64,000 nucleotides of DNA from Streptomyces sp. NBC_00370 (GTDB lineage: Bacteria > Actinomycetota > Actinomycetes > Streptomycetales > Streptomycetaceae), in NCBI RefSeq assembly GCF_036084755.1, contig NZ_CP107968.1:5170501-5234500 (forward strand), read 5' to 3'. The notes beneath the pieces were generated by a model. The model worked only from the letters and a program-made list of their open reading frames with translations, did not search any database and was not told the DNA's origin. Each line of letters opens with the position of its first letter. Position 1 is the first letter of the stretch. Positions 1 through 12,000 of this stretch are shown here, one piece after another. Both the position numbers and the translations under genes were made by a program.

Positions 1-1
1 C

Positions 2-3000
2 GGGATCCCGTCGACGTTGCCGCCTGTCACGAACTCCACCGGTGGTTTCGGGTCGTCGCTGGGCGGCCTGCCGCCGATCGCGAACGTCAACGCACCCCTG
101 ACCAAGGGCTTCGGCGACACCTCCGGCTACGAGCTGACGCCCGACCAGGACGGTGCGCCCAACCCGCTGCCGGACGGCGCGGGGCCGGAGGCCGCCGGAC
201 TGAGCGCCGACAAGAACCTCCCGGGTCTCGCCTCCGGACCCGCGCCTGCGGGCGCGCCGCCAACAACGGGGTCCACCCCGCCGGTGGCCGCTTCGCCCGG
301 TGGCCGTTCCCCGGGGATGCGGGACGGTTCCGAGATGTCCGAGCTGCCGGACGTGCCCGACGCGCAGCCGGACACCGACTTCCGCCCGGACGGGACGACG
401 GGCGAGGTGACTGACGGGGGCCCGCAGACGACTCCGGACGCGCGGACGGACGCGGATACGGTCAGCGGGACGCCGACGCACCGCGACCCGGGCACCGGCC
501 CCGCCCCCGAACTCCGCGACAGGCACGGCGACCTGGCGGCACCGGCACCCGTGCTCACGCAGAGCGGCGGGACGCCGGCCGACACCGGCGGCCGGGTGCC
601 GGGCGACCAGGCACCCCGCGTCCAGCGGGACGACGCCCAACGCCGCTGGATCGCCGATCAGTTGGTCGACGGCGACCTGGCGGGCAGCCCTGCGCCACTG
701 GCTCCGGACGAGATGATCAGCGTCGAAGACATGGAGGCGGCGGGCCTCACGCCCGACAACATCCAGCGCACGGTCGCCGCGTTGAGCGGGGGCACGCTGA
801 CCGTGCGGGACAGCGGGCTCACGCCCCTGGAGCAGGCGCGGTTGCTCATGGCGGGGCCGGGTCCCTTGACAGCGGTCCTCGACACCGTCGCCGCCCGCGC
901 CTCCGCGCGGATCTGGGAATCGGCGTACCAGGACTTCGCCGCCGGTGAGGACTACGCGGACGCCGCGCCCGAGGCGGTCGCCGACGCCTGGGACACGGCG
1001 CTCTCCCTGGTGCTGCCCCCGGACGCGCACCCGGCGCCGGCGGTCCCCCGGCCGGTGGGCGCCGGCTTCCAGAGCGCCGTACGGAAGGTCGCCGACCACC
1101 TGCTGACCGGCGGACCGGACGCCCGGCCCGGCACCGCGCTCGCCGACGAGGTCCGCGACGAACTGGGTCTGCCACCCCTCGTACGCCCGGCGACCGTACG
1201 TCCGGCGACCACCTCCACCGACGCCGACTTCGGCTCCGACCGACCCGACTTCGGCTCCACGGACCGGGCGGCCCCGCTGCCGGCGACGGCCACCGCCACC
1301 GTCACCACCTCGGACGGTCCGGCGGACGAGACCACCCTTCCCCTGTCCGAGGCCGTGTTCCGGACGGAACCAGGACCCGCGCAGGACGACACCGCTCCCG
1401 ACCCGCGCGAGGCTGAGATCGCGCTCGTGCGGGGCGACCTGACGGCCGCGTGGTACGACTACGCCGCCGCCGTCGGCACCCTGGAGACGCTCGAACAGCG
1501 CGCGGCCGCCGGCTCCCCGCCCCGCGCGGGCATCTCCGACGCGCTCGCGTCCGCCCGCTCCCGCGCCGTGCGGGCGTACCGGAACTGGACGGACGCCGAG
1601 GCGCGGCTGCTGAGCCTCGGTGAGCAGCCGCCCGTGCCCAGGGACGACCACGACGACGCCGGTCGCAGGGCTGTCTCGGCGCAGGTGACGGCCGAGGACA
1701 TACCGGTGGACCGGCTGGAAGCGGAGGTCGACCCGCGGCTCCTCGTCACGGCCGACGAACTGCGCGCTGCGGGCGTCACGGCGCCTCCCGGACAGCGGCC
1801 GGTCACCGGAGGCACGCCGCTCGGGACCCTGCCGCCGGTGGACCGGGTGCGGGTCCTGATGACCCGGCCGGGCCCGTGGCCCGCCGCGCTCGACACCGTC
1901 GCGGCGCAGGTCGCGCGCAGGAAGTGGCAGGAGACCCGCGCGGCGTTCGAGGAGAGCGCGGGGCGGAGTTCCGGAGCGACCGTCTCCCGGGCCTGGGAGA
2001 AGGCCATGGGCCTGATCCTGCCGCGCGAGCTGTACCAGCGGGAGTCCCTCTTCCGGTACGCGGCCGATCCGTACCGGAACTCCGTGGAGCAGGTCGCCGC
2101 TCTCCTGGTGGCGGGCGGCAGCCACGACGCGGCCACCACGCTCGCCGGCCGCCTCCGGCGCGGTCTCGGCCTGCCCTCCGTCCTCCGGAGCGGCGCACCC
2201 TCCGGCCGCCCCGGCGCGCTGCCCGCGCCCCCGGAGCCGTCGGCCCAGCCTGATCTGCCGTTGCCTGAGCTGTCGTTCGACTCGGCACCGGAGCCCGGGT
2301 CCGCGCCGCCTGCCGATGCGGCCGGGAGCGACCTGGAGGCGGTGTCCCCCGGTTCGCCGGCGCTCGTCGACCTGGCGGACCGGCTGCCCGGCATGTCCGC
2401 GCGGGAGCGCGCCGGAGAGCTGTCGATCCTCTCGCAGCCCGACCGGAACTACCTGGCAGCGGACGAGATGCTGGTGCGGGCCCTGTACGACGGTCTTTCC
2501 CGGGAGGACTTCGCGGCCACGGCGGCCCAGTTGATGGTGCGCGTGGCCGACGGCGTACAGCAGCCGTACGCCGCACGGCGAGCGGCCCAGGACCTGATCG
2601 CCGGGATGCTGGCGGACCAGGCGGAGCCGCCGCATGACCCGGACGGTCCGCCCGCCGGGAACGCGGACGAGGAGATGCGACGGGGCCCGAACGTCGCCCT
2701 GCGCCTGCTCAACCAGGGCACGCGGGTGCTGGTGGTGCCCCGGGACGAGCCGCTGACCTCGCACGGCCGGTTCACCGAGCTGGCCGGGGCCGGCACTGCG
2801 GACGGCCGTTCCTGGGAGACCACCCGGGGCGGCCACTACAACGGCCAGGTCGCGTTCACCGAGGAGAACCTGCTCGGTGAGAAGACCGGCGTGGGGCTCA
2901 GGAGTCACTTCCCCGACGGATACTCCACCGCCACCCACGAGTTCGCGCACGCCGTCCACACGGGCGGGCTGAATCCGGTCGTCCGCGCCTGGATCAAGCA

Positions 3001-6000
3001 CGTCTACGACGCGAAGATCAACAGGGAGCGGAAGAACGCGAAGCGGATCGGGCGGGGGCAGCGCGTCACGCCCGTGGCATGGCCGGACGGACCGCGGCAC
3101 GATCCCACCCGGCGCAGGCCGTGGCCCAACTACTCGTCCCGCAACGAGTACGAGTACTTCGCCCAGCTGACCAACGCCTACCTCGGCACCAACCACGGCG
3201 ACGACCACTACACCGGCCAGCCGCGCAACAACGGCGCCCGGTGGGTACGGGACAACGACCCGGCGTTGCTGCCCCTGCTGGAGCGGCTCTTCGGACCGGA
3301 TCCGGGAGCGGGGCAGGGCACCCCGGCGAACCCGTACAGCCGGACGCGGGCGGAGAACCAGCTGTGGGCGGACTTCCGCGCGCTGTGGGACACCGCCGAA
3401 GCGCAACTGCCGGAGGACCTCGCCGACCCCGCCGGGGAGTCCGTACCCGCCGGGGAGTCCGTATCAGCCGCGGAGACCGTACCCGCGCCCCGTCCCCGGG
3501 GCGCCGTGCAGCCGGTGCCGCCGGACGGCAACAGCATGCTGTCCGCCGTCATCGCGAGCGACCCGGCACTGCTGCGCGACCGCCTGACGGGCCTGGCCGG
3601 GCGCGACCCGGCAGCGCACGCGTGGCTCTCCGACCCGGCGCGGGTCAGGCGCGATCTGGCCGGTCCTGCCGACGCGTTGGCGGACACCCCGTACGCCTCC
3701 GTGCTGGCCGCCGCACGCGGGCTGGTCGCCGACCACCTGCTGGCACACCGGGGTGTGGGCGCGGGCGAGGCGCTGTGGCAGTACCGCCTCAGCGCCCTCG
3801 GGGACGGCTCCTTCGCGGCCCGTGCCGCCGGGACGGACCTGGCGGAGCTGGTCACCAGGCTGGACGAGCTGGGCGTCCCGCTGCCGGACGAGGGCCGCTT
3901 CACGACCGACGAGGGGCTGCGCGGCGAACTGGCCGACCAGCTGCTGCGCCACGAACCGCTCGGTGACGGAGAGCTGACCGCTCTCACCGACGCCGTCCTG
4001 AACTGGGCCGACCGCTGGAACTCCGCCGAGGGCGAGGCGTTCGCGCCGCTGCTCGCGCACGTCCTGGACGCGCGCCTCGACATCTTCAGGGCCGGCCGGT
4101 ACGGCGAGGCGGGGCCGCTCGACTTCCGGACGCACCAGCCTGTCGGCCCGGCGGACGCCACCCGCACGATCGAGCTGTTCCACACCGCGTCCTACGTGCG
4201 GCGGACCGTCACCGAGAACGGTGTCACCACCTCCCGCTGGGTCCCGTCGGGCAACGAGCACTACGAGGGCAGCGACGCCATGGCTCCGGCCGTGCCGCCG
4301 CCGGATCGGGCGACACCTCTGCCCGGGGACGCGCCGCGCTCGGACGCACTGCCCCCGCCGCCCGAGAGCGCGGGCTCCCGCGGCGGGCTGACCAGGGACG
4401 GACTGTCGGCCCTGGTGGCCGAGGTGATCCCGCGGGGCGCGGTGGGTGTGCCGACGTTCGGCCGGTGCGCGGCGCTGGTGCGGGGTCTGGGCGACGCGCT
4501 GTTCCCCGAAGGGGTACGGGCGGCGGTCGCGCTGGACGACCTGGCGGTGGGCCGGAGCGCCACGGAACACGCGCTGGCGGCCGGTCCCGGCTGGCGGCCG
4601 GTGCGGGCGTGGGACCAGGTGGCCGAAGGACTGGCCGTCAGGGGCGCGGGCCCCGGGTCGGTGGCTTTCGTGCTGGCGGGGGCCCAGGGCGGCCGACCGG
4701 GGCACGCGTGGGCCGCGTACCGGCTCGCCGAAGGCGGTGTGGCATGGGTGGATCTGACACGGACGGAAGAGAGCCGGCTGAGCGACGGGCCGCCCGAGAC
4801 CGTTCCGCTGGGCGCGCGGGCCGTGATCGTCGGTCCTGCCGGGCAGGTGCTGCCGGAGGCGCTGCCGCTGTCCGATGGCGCGCCGTCCGCCGACTCCTGG
4901 CAGGCGCTGGTGGACGCGCCCACGAACCACGGATATGCCGGGTGGGGGCCGGAGTTCGAGGACCGCAGGATCATCACGATCCAGCACAGGGACGGCGACC
5001 CCGACGATCTCGTGCATCACCCGTTGGCCCACGGGCACGGTCTGATGGCCGTCGTCGACAGGAGAGCGGTCTATCGGAACCCCGGCACCGGAAGGCTCCA
5101 GGCCACGCCGCCGTTGGTCGTAGCGGGGGCGGATGTCCAGGCGGGTGAATACGCCTACATCGTCGAGCTTGTCGTCGATCCGATGCAGGTGATGGAGGAG
5201 GAGGAGCGGCAAACCCTCGAAGAGGGTCTGTCGGCCCTGGAACGGGCCCAGTCGCGGCTGAGCACCGTCGACGCCCTGGGGGAGCCGCTGCCGCTGAGCG
5301 CGCTCCTGCGGTCGGCCGACGGGTGGACGCTGACCGATCTCGGCAGGAGGACCACCGAAGTCCATCCGGCGTTCCCGGACGATGGCCCCGGCGACTACAC
5401 GCAGCTCACGGCGGGAGTGAGCGCGCTCGGTCTGCGGGGGATCCAGCGCCTGGTCCTGCGCCGGCTGACGGTGCCGACCCTGGAGCCGATCCTCCGCAGC
5501 GGCAGCGAGGTCGGCCGCATCCTGGCCCGTCAGTACGTGCGCGGACTCATCGACGCCGCCCCGGCGCAGGTGGATGCGCTCACCCCCTTCTTCACCGCTG
5601 TCCCGGACGTTGAGGAGGTGTGGGGATACTCCTGGCTGCTGTTCAACGAAGTCGCGGCCGAGCCGATCTCGGCCCGGGTGCCCGGCGGCATCCTCATCAA
5701 GAACTTTCTCGCGGCGGCTTCCCGGCATTCTTTCGAGCACCTCCTGAGGGCACTGCGGCCCCGCACCCGGGCGTTCCTCCACGATCACGTCGAACAGATC
5801 AGCGGGGTCGCCGGCGACCATCTGACGCGGCTGCTGGAGTGGCTGGGTCAGCGAATGCCTGGCTTCGGGGCCGTCCCCGTCAACGTCTTCGACGTCTCCC
5901 GAGGCCCTGCGAGCCCGCGAGAAATGATGAACGTCGGGCTGACCGGCCGCACCTCCTGGGGCAAGCGGCTGGATCGGCACGACAGCGTCGGTATGGCGGA

Positions 6001-9000
6001 GTTCGGCGCACTGGACACGGCCTCAGGACGGCTGTCGGTCGCCCTCGTTCTGCTGGAGCTGCGGCACTACGGCTTCGACCGGATGATGCTGCCGGGCCAG
6101 CTCCGCGAGCTGGCGACCGAGCTGGTGGAGTTTCTCCGGCGGGACTACGAGCAGGCGAAGGCCAACCGCTTCCCGCTGTCGGAGCCCGAGCTGCGCGCGT
6201 CCTTGCTGCGGATCCGGAACAGCCCCGTGGTGCGCGCCCTCGCGCCCTTCCTCGAACTGGCGACGGAAGGGCTGCCGCTGGCCGGCGGTGTGCGGTATCC
6301 GCTGCTCGACGGTCCGGCCGCGGCGGATATCGCCAAGGCTGTCGGCCGCTGGGCACTGGGTACCCCGTTGCCCGCCGGGCTGCATGCACAGCTGCGTGAA
6401 GCGGTGCGGGCGGCGAACTCCCAATTGCCGGCGCTCTCCCGTGAGTCGCGCCATCGGATCGTGCCCGCGGTCGACGAGGCGCTGGCCGCGCTCGCGCAGC
6501 TGGCGGACCCGGAGTCGAGGCCGGAGCCGGTGCGCGGGGACGAGTCGGTCGAGGCGGCCGACGGGGAGCGCGTGCCGGTCGGCGACCTGGCCGTCGTCCA
6601 GTACAAGGACGCCGACCGGAAACTGGTGGGACTGTCCGTACGGTCGGCCGACGAATCCGCCGCCCGGACGGACTCCTACGCCCTGCTGCCCGGGGTGTTC
6701 CCGAAGAAGTCGGAGGAGGAGGGCGGCGAGAGGGGGGTGCCGCGCGCGGCCACCAGGCATCCGGTGCCGTTCCCCAAGGCGTTCCTGCTCGGGTTGGACG
6801 GGGACGGGACTCGCGCGGGACTCGCGTTGCAGTCGGGGGAGGTCAAGGAGTTCGGCTACCCGGAGCTGTTCCACGCGCTGTTCGCCGTCGCACCGGATCT
6901 GACCGCGCAGTCGTCGAACACGGCCGTGGTGGTGATGGGAGCCGATCTGGCCGGCCCGACGCAGGCGGACCCGTTGGAGCAGCCGACAGCCGGCCAGTTC
7001 CTGGCCACGGCCTGGGGCCGCTGGGTCTGGGCGACCGCGAGCGGCCGTGAGCCGCGGATCGTGCCGCTCCCGGGCCAGAACCCGTCGGCCCGCTTCGAGT
7101 TGGCGGACGGCGACTGGTGGGTGGGATTCCGTCCGGACCCGGCTCTCCCGCAACTGCGGGCCATCGCACGCCGGGTGACGGGAGAGCGGGCCACGCCCGA
7201 CCAGGTGCTGCGCTGGGTGCGGGCGGTCCGGCTGATCTACGGCGTCCGGGTGGAGAACGACCAGGAGACGTTCGACGCGCTGCTGAGCGGGTTCTGGACG
7301 CTGGACCAGCACCGGGCCCGGCGCGGTGACGAGACACCGCTCACCATGGGCGAGCTGTACTCGATGCGGGAGTCCTTCACCCGCTGGCAGGAACGGCCGG
7401 CCGGGTCGCTCGCGGAGGAACTGCCGCGCATGATGGACGCGCTGGCGAGCGCGACCGGCGACGTCCTGGAGCTGACCGGCCTCGGCCTGACCCCTCGGTA
7501 CAACCCCCTGCGGGCAACCGAGTTGCCTGCTGCCGAGGCCCCCGCTTCCGGCAGTCGGCCGGGTGGCAGGCGGAGCCGGGCGGACGAGGTGATCGCCTCC
7601 GCGCGGCACCACTCGTCGCGGCCGGGACCGGTGCCGATGTCCCGGGTCGTGTCGGCGTCCGGCAGCTCGGACATGTCCCTGGACAGCTCCGAGGACGAGC
7701 AGGAACAGCTCCTGCCCGAGCCGCAACGGAGCGCCGTGGCGGCGCTCTACCGGGCGTTGCCCCCGCATGTGGCCGCCCGGGACGGGGGACTTGACGCCCT
7801 GATCGAGCGGCTGGACCGGCTGCGCAAGCAGCACCCGGACCTGGCGCGGGGCCGGTTCGACCTGGTGGCGCTGGTCCGCCAGGTGCTGCACCTCGACGCC
7901 GGCGAACGGCTCACGGACGGCGCGGTCGCCGAACTGCTGCGGGTGGCGTCCCAGCGCCCGCAGGCGCGGAATCTCGCGGAGCTGTCGGCGCACCACCTGG
8001 CGCCCGGGGTGTTCGCCGAGACGTTCCGGCTTCCGCCCGACGCGCGGGGCAGGCCCCGGGGCTGGAACTGGCATCAGGCGGGTGTGCCGGCCGACGCCGA
8101 TCTCAGCGTCGCCGTTGAGGTCGTCGAGCGGGTGGACGGGACACGCGACGAGAAGCAGATCACCACCCCGTGGGGGGACGTGTATCTCTACTCCGCGTCG
8201 AGTGATTCGTCCTCCGTCACGCTGCCGGGCCACGGCGGGCGCCCGCGGCGCGTGCCGTTCGAGGTGTTCCAGGAACTGCCCGCGCTCGACCCGGACCTGG
8301 CCCGTGTCCCGGAGGGCACGGACCTCCTGCTGGCGATGGACTCGGTCAGCTCCCGGGGGGTCCATCTCGCGGACGGACTGGTGGCCAGGTACGGCCTCGA
8401 CGTCCTCTCGACCGGCGGCAGGACGGAGTGGACACGGCCGGCCGGCGACCCCGCACGTTCCGTGCTCGCGATCACCGCGCGGGAGCGGCAGGAGCCCCTG
8501 GGGGGCTGGCTGCGCCGAGACCCGCAGACGGTTCGTACGGTCGCCGGACGAGGCCTCGGCGACGCCGCCTACTGGAGCCGCCGGCTCTCCTACTGGCCGG
8601 TCGTCGGCCCTGGCCACCGGCTCATCGGCTACCTCTCGCTGGACTTCGCCGAGGAGGGCGACGGAGGCTGGTCCGCCACCTCGTTCTACGCCCGGTTCAC
8701 GGCCGGCGCGCCCGTCGAGAAGTACGTCATCCGCTACCCCGACATGGCGCGTCTGCGAGCGCGCCCGGTGCCGTGGAGCGAGTGGGGGCTTCCCGCTCCC
8801 GGCTTCGGGGTCAACCACGGTCTGGCGGGCTCCACCGCCTGGGACACCCCGCACGGCACCGAGACCACGTCAGGCCCGGAGTCGGGCCGCAGGGCCGCGG
8901 CGCTCGTCGCACTGACCGGGCTGCCCGACAACCACCCCTTCGTCATGGACCAGTGCTACGGCGCGATGCCCACGGAGCGCGGACGCGGCGCGCAGGACGA

Positions 9001-12000
9001 CGCCTCGGTCCACGACAAGGACCAGCGGGGCGCGGACCCGCTGGTGGACCTGGCGGAGATCCAGCACCGGGCCGACGCGCTCGACAGGACGGTGTTCTCC
9101 CAGTACTACCTGGCGACCGTCGGCTTCACGACCGCGCCGCTGCCGGGGATCGGTGCCGACGAGGGCGTGTTCGAGGTCCATCCCGACCAGCGGTTCCAGG
9201 GGGTGACCCCGCAGACCGCGTGGCCCGTCGCCCGGCCGCGGCCGCGGGGCGCGTCGCTCGACGCCGTCGCGCGTGCGGCGGGTCTGCACACGGGTCCTGG
9301 TCCGGCGTCCGACGAGACCGGGGAGCAGACCCTGCGACTGGTGATGGCGCTGCGCCGGGTCTTCCTGCCCTTCATGGACCGGAGTGGGGCATTCCGATTC
9401 GTGGACGAGCACGCCCTGCTGCTGAGCGACCCCGGCGACCAGCGGGGAGCGCTGTCCCAGGTGCTGCTGCGGGGCATCGGCGCGCTGGAGCTGATGCGGC
9501 AGGCGGACGTCGGGCAAGGCCGCCCGAGCGTCCCGGTGTTCACCGTGGACCTGCTGGAACTGCTGGCGGAGAAGCACCAGGCACTCACCGGGCAGCCGAG
9601 CACCACCGGGCTGCCGACGGCGGACAGGCAGCGGAGCTTCGCCGTACTGCTGGAGGACGCGCGCACGGCGTGGGACGAGCGGCCGGGGCGCGGGCTGAGC
9701 GAATGGATCGCACTGCCCGAGGTGCCCAGGGCACTGGAGACGCTGCGCCGCTTCCCCGACCCGGCGGCCCTGGTCCGCGACACCCTGGGCCTGGCGGACG
9801 ACGCACCGGTCGGCGTGGCGGAACAGTCCCGTGTGCTGTGGGCGGAGATCGCGGCCGAGCGGCTCATGAGCCGCGACGCCGAAGCGGCGGCCCAGGGGGA
9901 GTTCGCCGCGGCGGTCCTGCGCCTGGAGCAGCCGGACCCCGCGCGGTTCGCCGAGGCCCACGGTGCGGCCGTCAGGGCGATCGCCGCGGGCCGGGACACC
10001 GGGGACCTCGCCGCGCTGGCCTCCCACGGACTGGAACGGGACGGAGCGCTGTCACCGGACACGCTGCGCCACGACTCCGAAGGCACGCTGTGGGCCAGGG
10101 ACTTCACCGGAGAGCCGGCCCAGGCGACCCAGGGCGATTTCGACCACAGCGTGGTCACGCTGATGGAGCGGCTGCCCGACGGCTCGTACCGTCCGTACGA
10201 CCGGATCGCCGCCCCCTGGTACGACGAGGACGAACCGGACCGCCCGGCCCCGTTCGTGTACGCCGCGGGCGAAGGCTACGCACCGGCCCGGGTGTTCGCC
10301 GATCTCGCCTTCCGCGACCCGGAGCTGCGGGAGCTGGGCAACAGGACCGACGGAATCCTGGTGGTCCCCCGGGCCATGCCGGCGGGCGACGACCTCGTGG
10401 TGGACAGCCTTCCGGCGCAGGTCTCCCTCAACACGGCCAAGGGCTGGTACGCCGGCACGCACCCCGTGGGGCTGTACCGCGAAGGCGACACCCTGACCGT
10501 CGCCGTCTATCCGGAGCAGGACGAGACAAGGCCGCCCGAGGACATCTGGGGCTACGTCCCCTACGACGACGTCCGGGAGGCGGCCGAGGGCCTCTCCGGC
10601 ACCTCGTCACCGGCGGCCGATGCCGGCATCACCTCCTCGCCCCCGCACGCACAGCGTTCCGGCCGGCCGCCGCTCGTACCGCGTCCCGGGCCGGACAGGG
10701 CAGCCGGGCGCGGGCTGACCTGGGCCGGTCTTGAGGCCCGGGTGAACGCGGTGGCCGAGCGGGCCCTGCCCGCCGAACCGACGCTGGGGGAGTGCGCCGC
10801 ACTGGTGCGGGACCTGGGCGCCACGGTGTTCCCCGGCGGGGTGCGGGCCGCGGTGGCGCTGGACGACTCGGCGGTGGGCCGCAGCACGACGGAGCACGCG
10901 CTGGCGGCGGGTCCCGGCTGGGCGTCGGTGGAGTCGTGGCGGCAGATCGAGAACGCGGTACGGGCGGCAGGACCGGGATCACTGGCCCTGGTGCTGGGGC
11001 GGCGGCAGGGCGGCCGGCTGGGGCACGCGTGGGCGGCGTACCACCTCGCTGACGGCACCGTGGCCTGGGCGGACCCGCTGGAGAGGCGCGGGCGGCGGCT
11101 GGCGTTGACGCCGGACGGGCACGACGGGGCGGATCTGCTGGGCGGACAGCGGCAGGGGCGCTCACCGCTGGAGATACCGGCGCTGGACGGCCGTGCGGTG
11201 ATCGTCGGTGCGTCCGGCCGGGTGCTGCCCGCGGCGCTGGCGCCGTTCACGCAGTCCCGCTCCACCGGACAGGCGCTGGTCGACGCGGCAACGAACGGCG
11301 GATACGCCGGATTCTCCCTTGAGCTTGAGGACCGGCATGTCATCGAACTCTCCGTACCGGGCCTGCCCGAGCTGGAGAAGATGACGCTGGCCACCGGGTA
11401 CGGCCTCAAACTCGTGGTCGAGAAGACCCCGATGTTCTGGAACTCGGCGGAAGGGCGGTACCAGTACGACCCCCCGCCGGTCCGGCCGGGGGAGCGTCCC
11501 GCGAGGGCGCTGGCCAAGATCATCGGCGAGTTCGTCCTCGATCCGCTCCAGTCCGTGGCCGACGAGCGGCGGGTTCCCCCGAGGGAGGGGCTGCGCCGCC
11601 TGGAGACGGGGCGCGCCGCGCTGGCGCGCACCGACACGGCGGGTCCCGTGCGGCTGGCCGACCTGCTGCCGGCAGCCGACGGCTGGACGGTGTCGCCCGG
11701 CGTCGGCGACCGGGCCGTGGTGTTCCCCGCGGTGGCGCACGGCGCGGACCGCAGCTACGTGCAGCCCACCGCCGGGGTGAGCACGCTGGGGCTGCGCGCC
11801 GCACAGACCCTGGCGCTGCGCCGGTTGGTCCGGCCGGAGATGGAGCCGCTGTTCTCGCGGGGCAGCCGGTTCGGCCAGAACGTCGCTCTCTACTACGTGA
11901 GCGGCCTCCTGGGCATGAGCCAGGACGACGCGGCGGCCCTGACGCCCTACTTCGCGGCCGTTCCCGAGGTCGAGGAGGTATGGGGATACGCCTGGCTGCT

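Noticed and set aside
17..19. TTG at 17 as the true start of the giant gene
   Set aside because: The frame is open upstream to the window edge and no ribosome-binding site can be seen; the gene is cut by the window.
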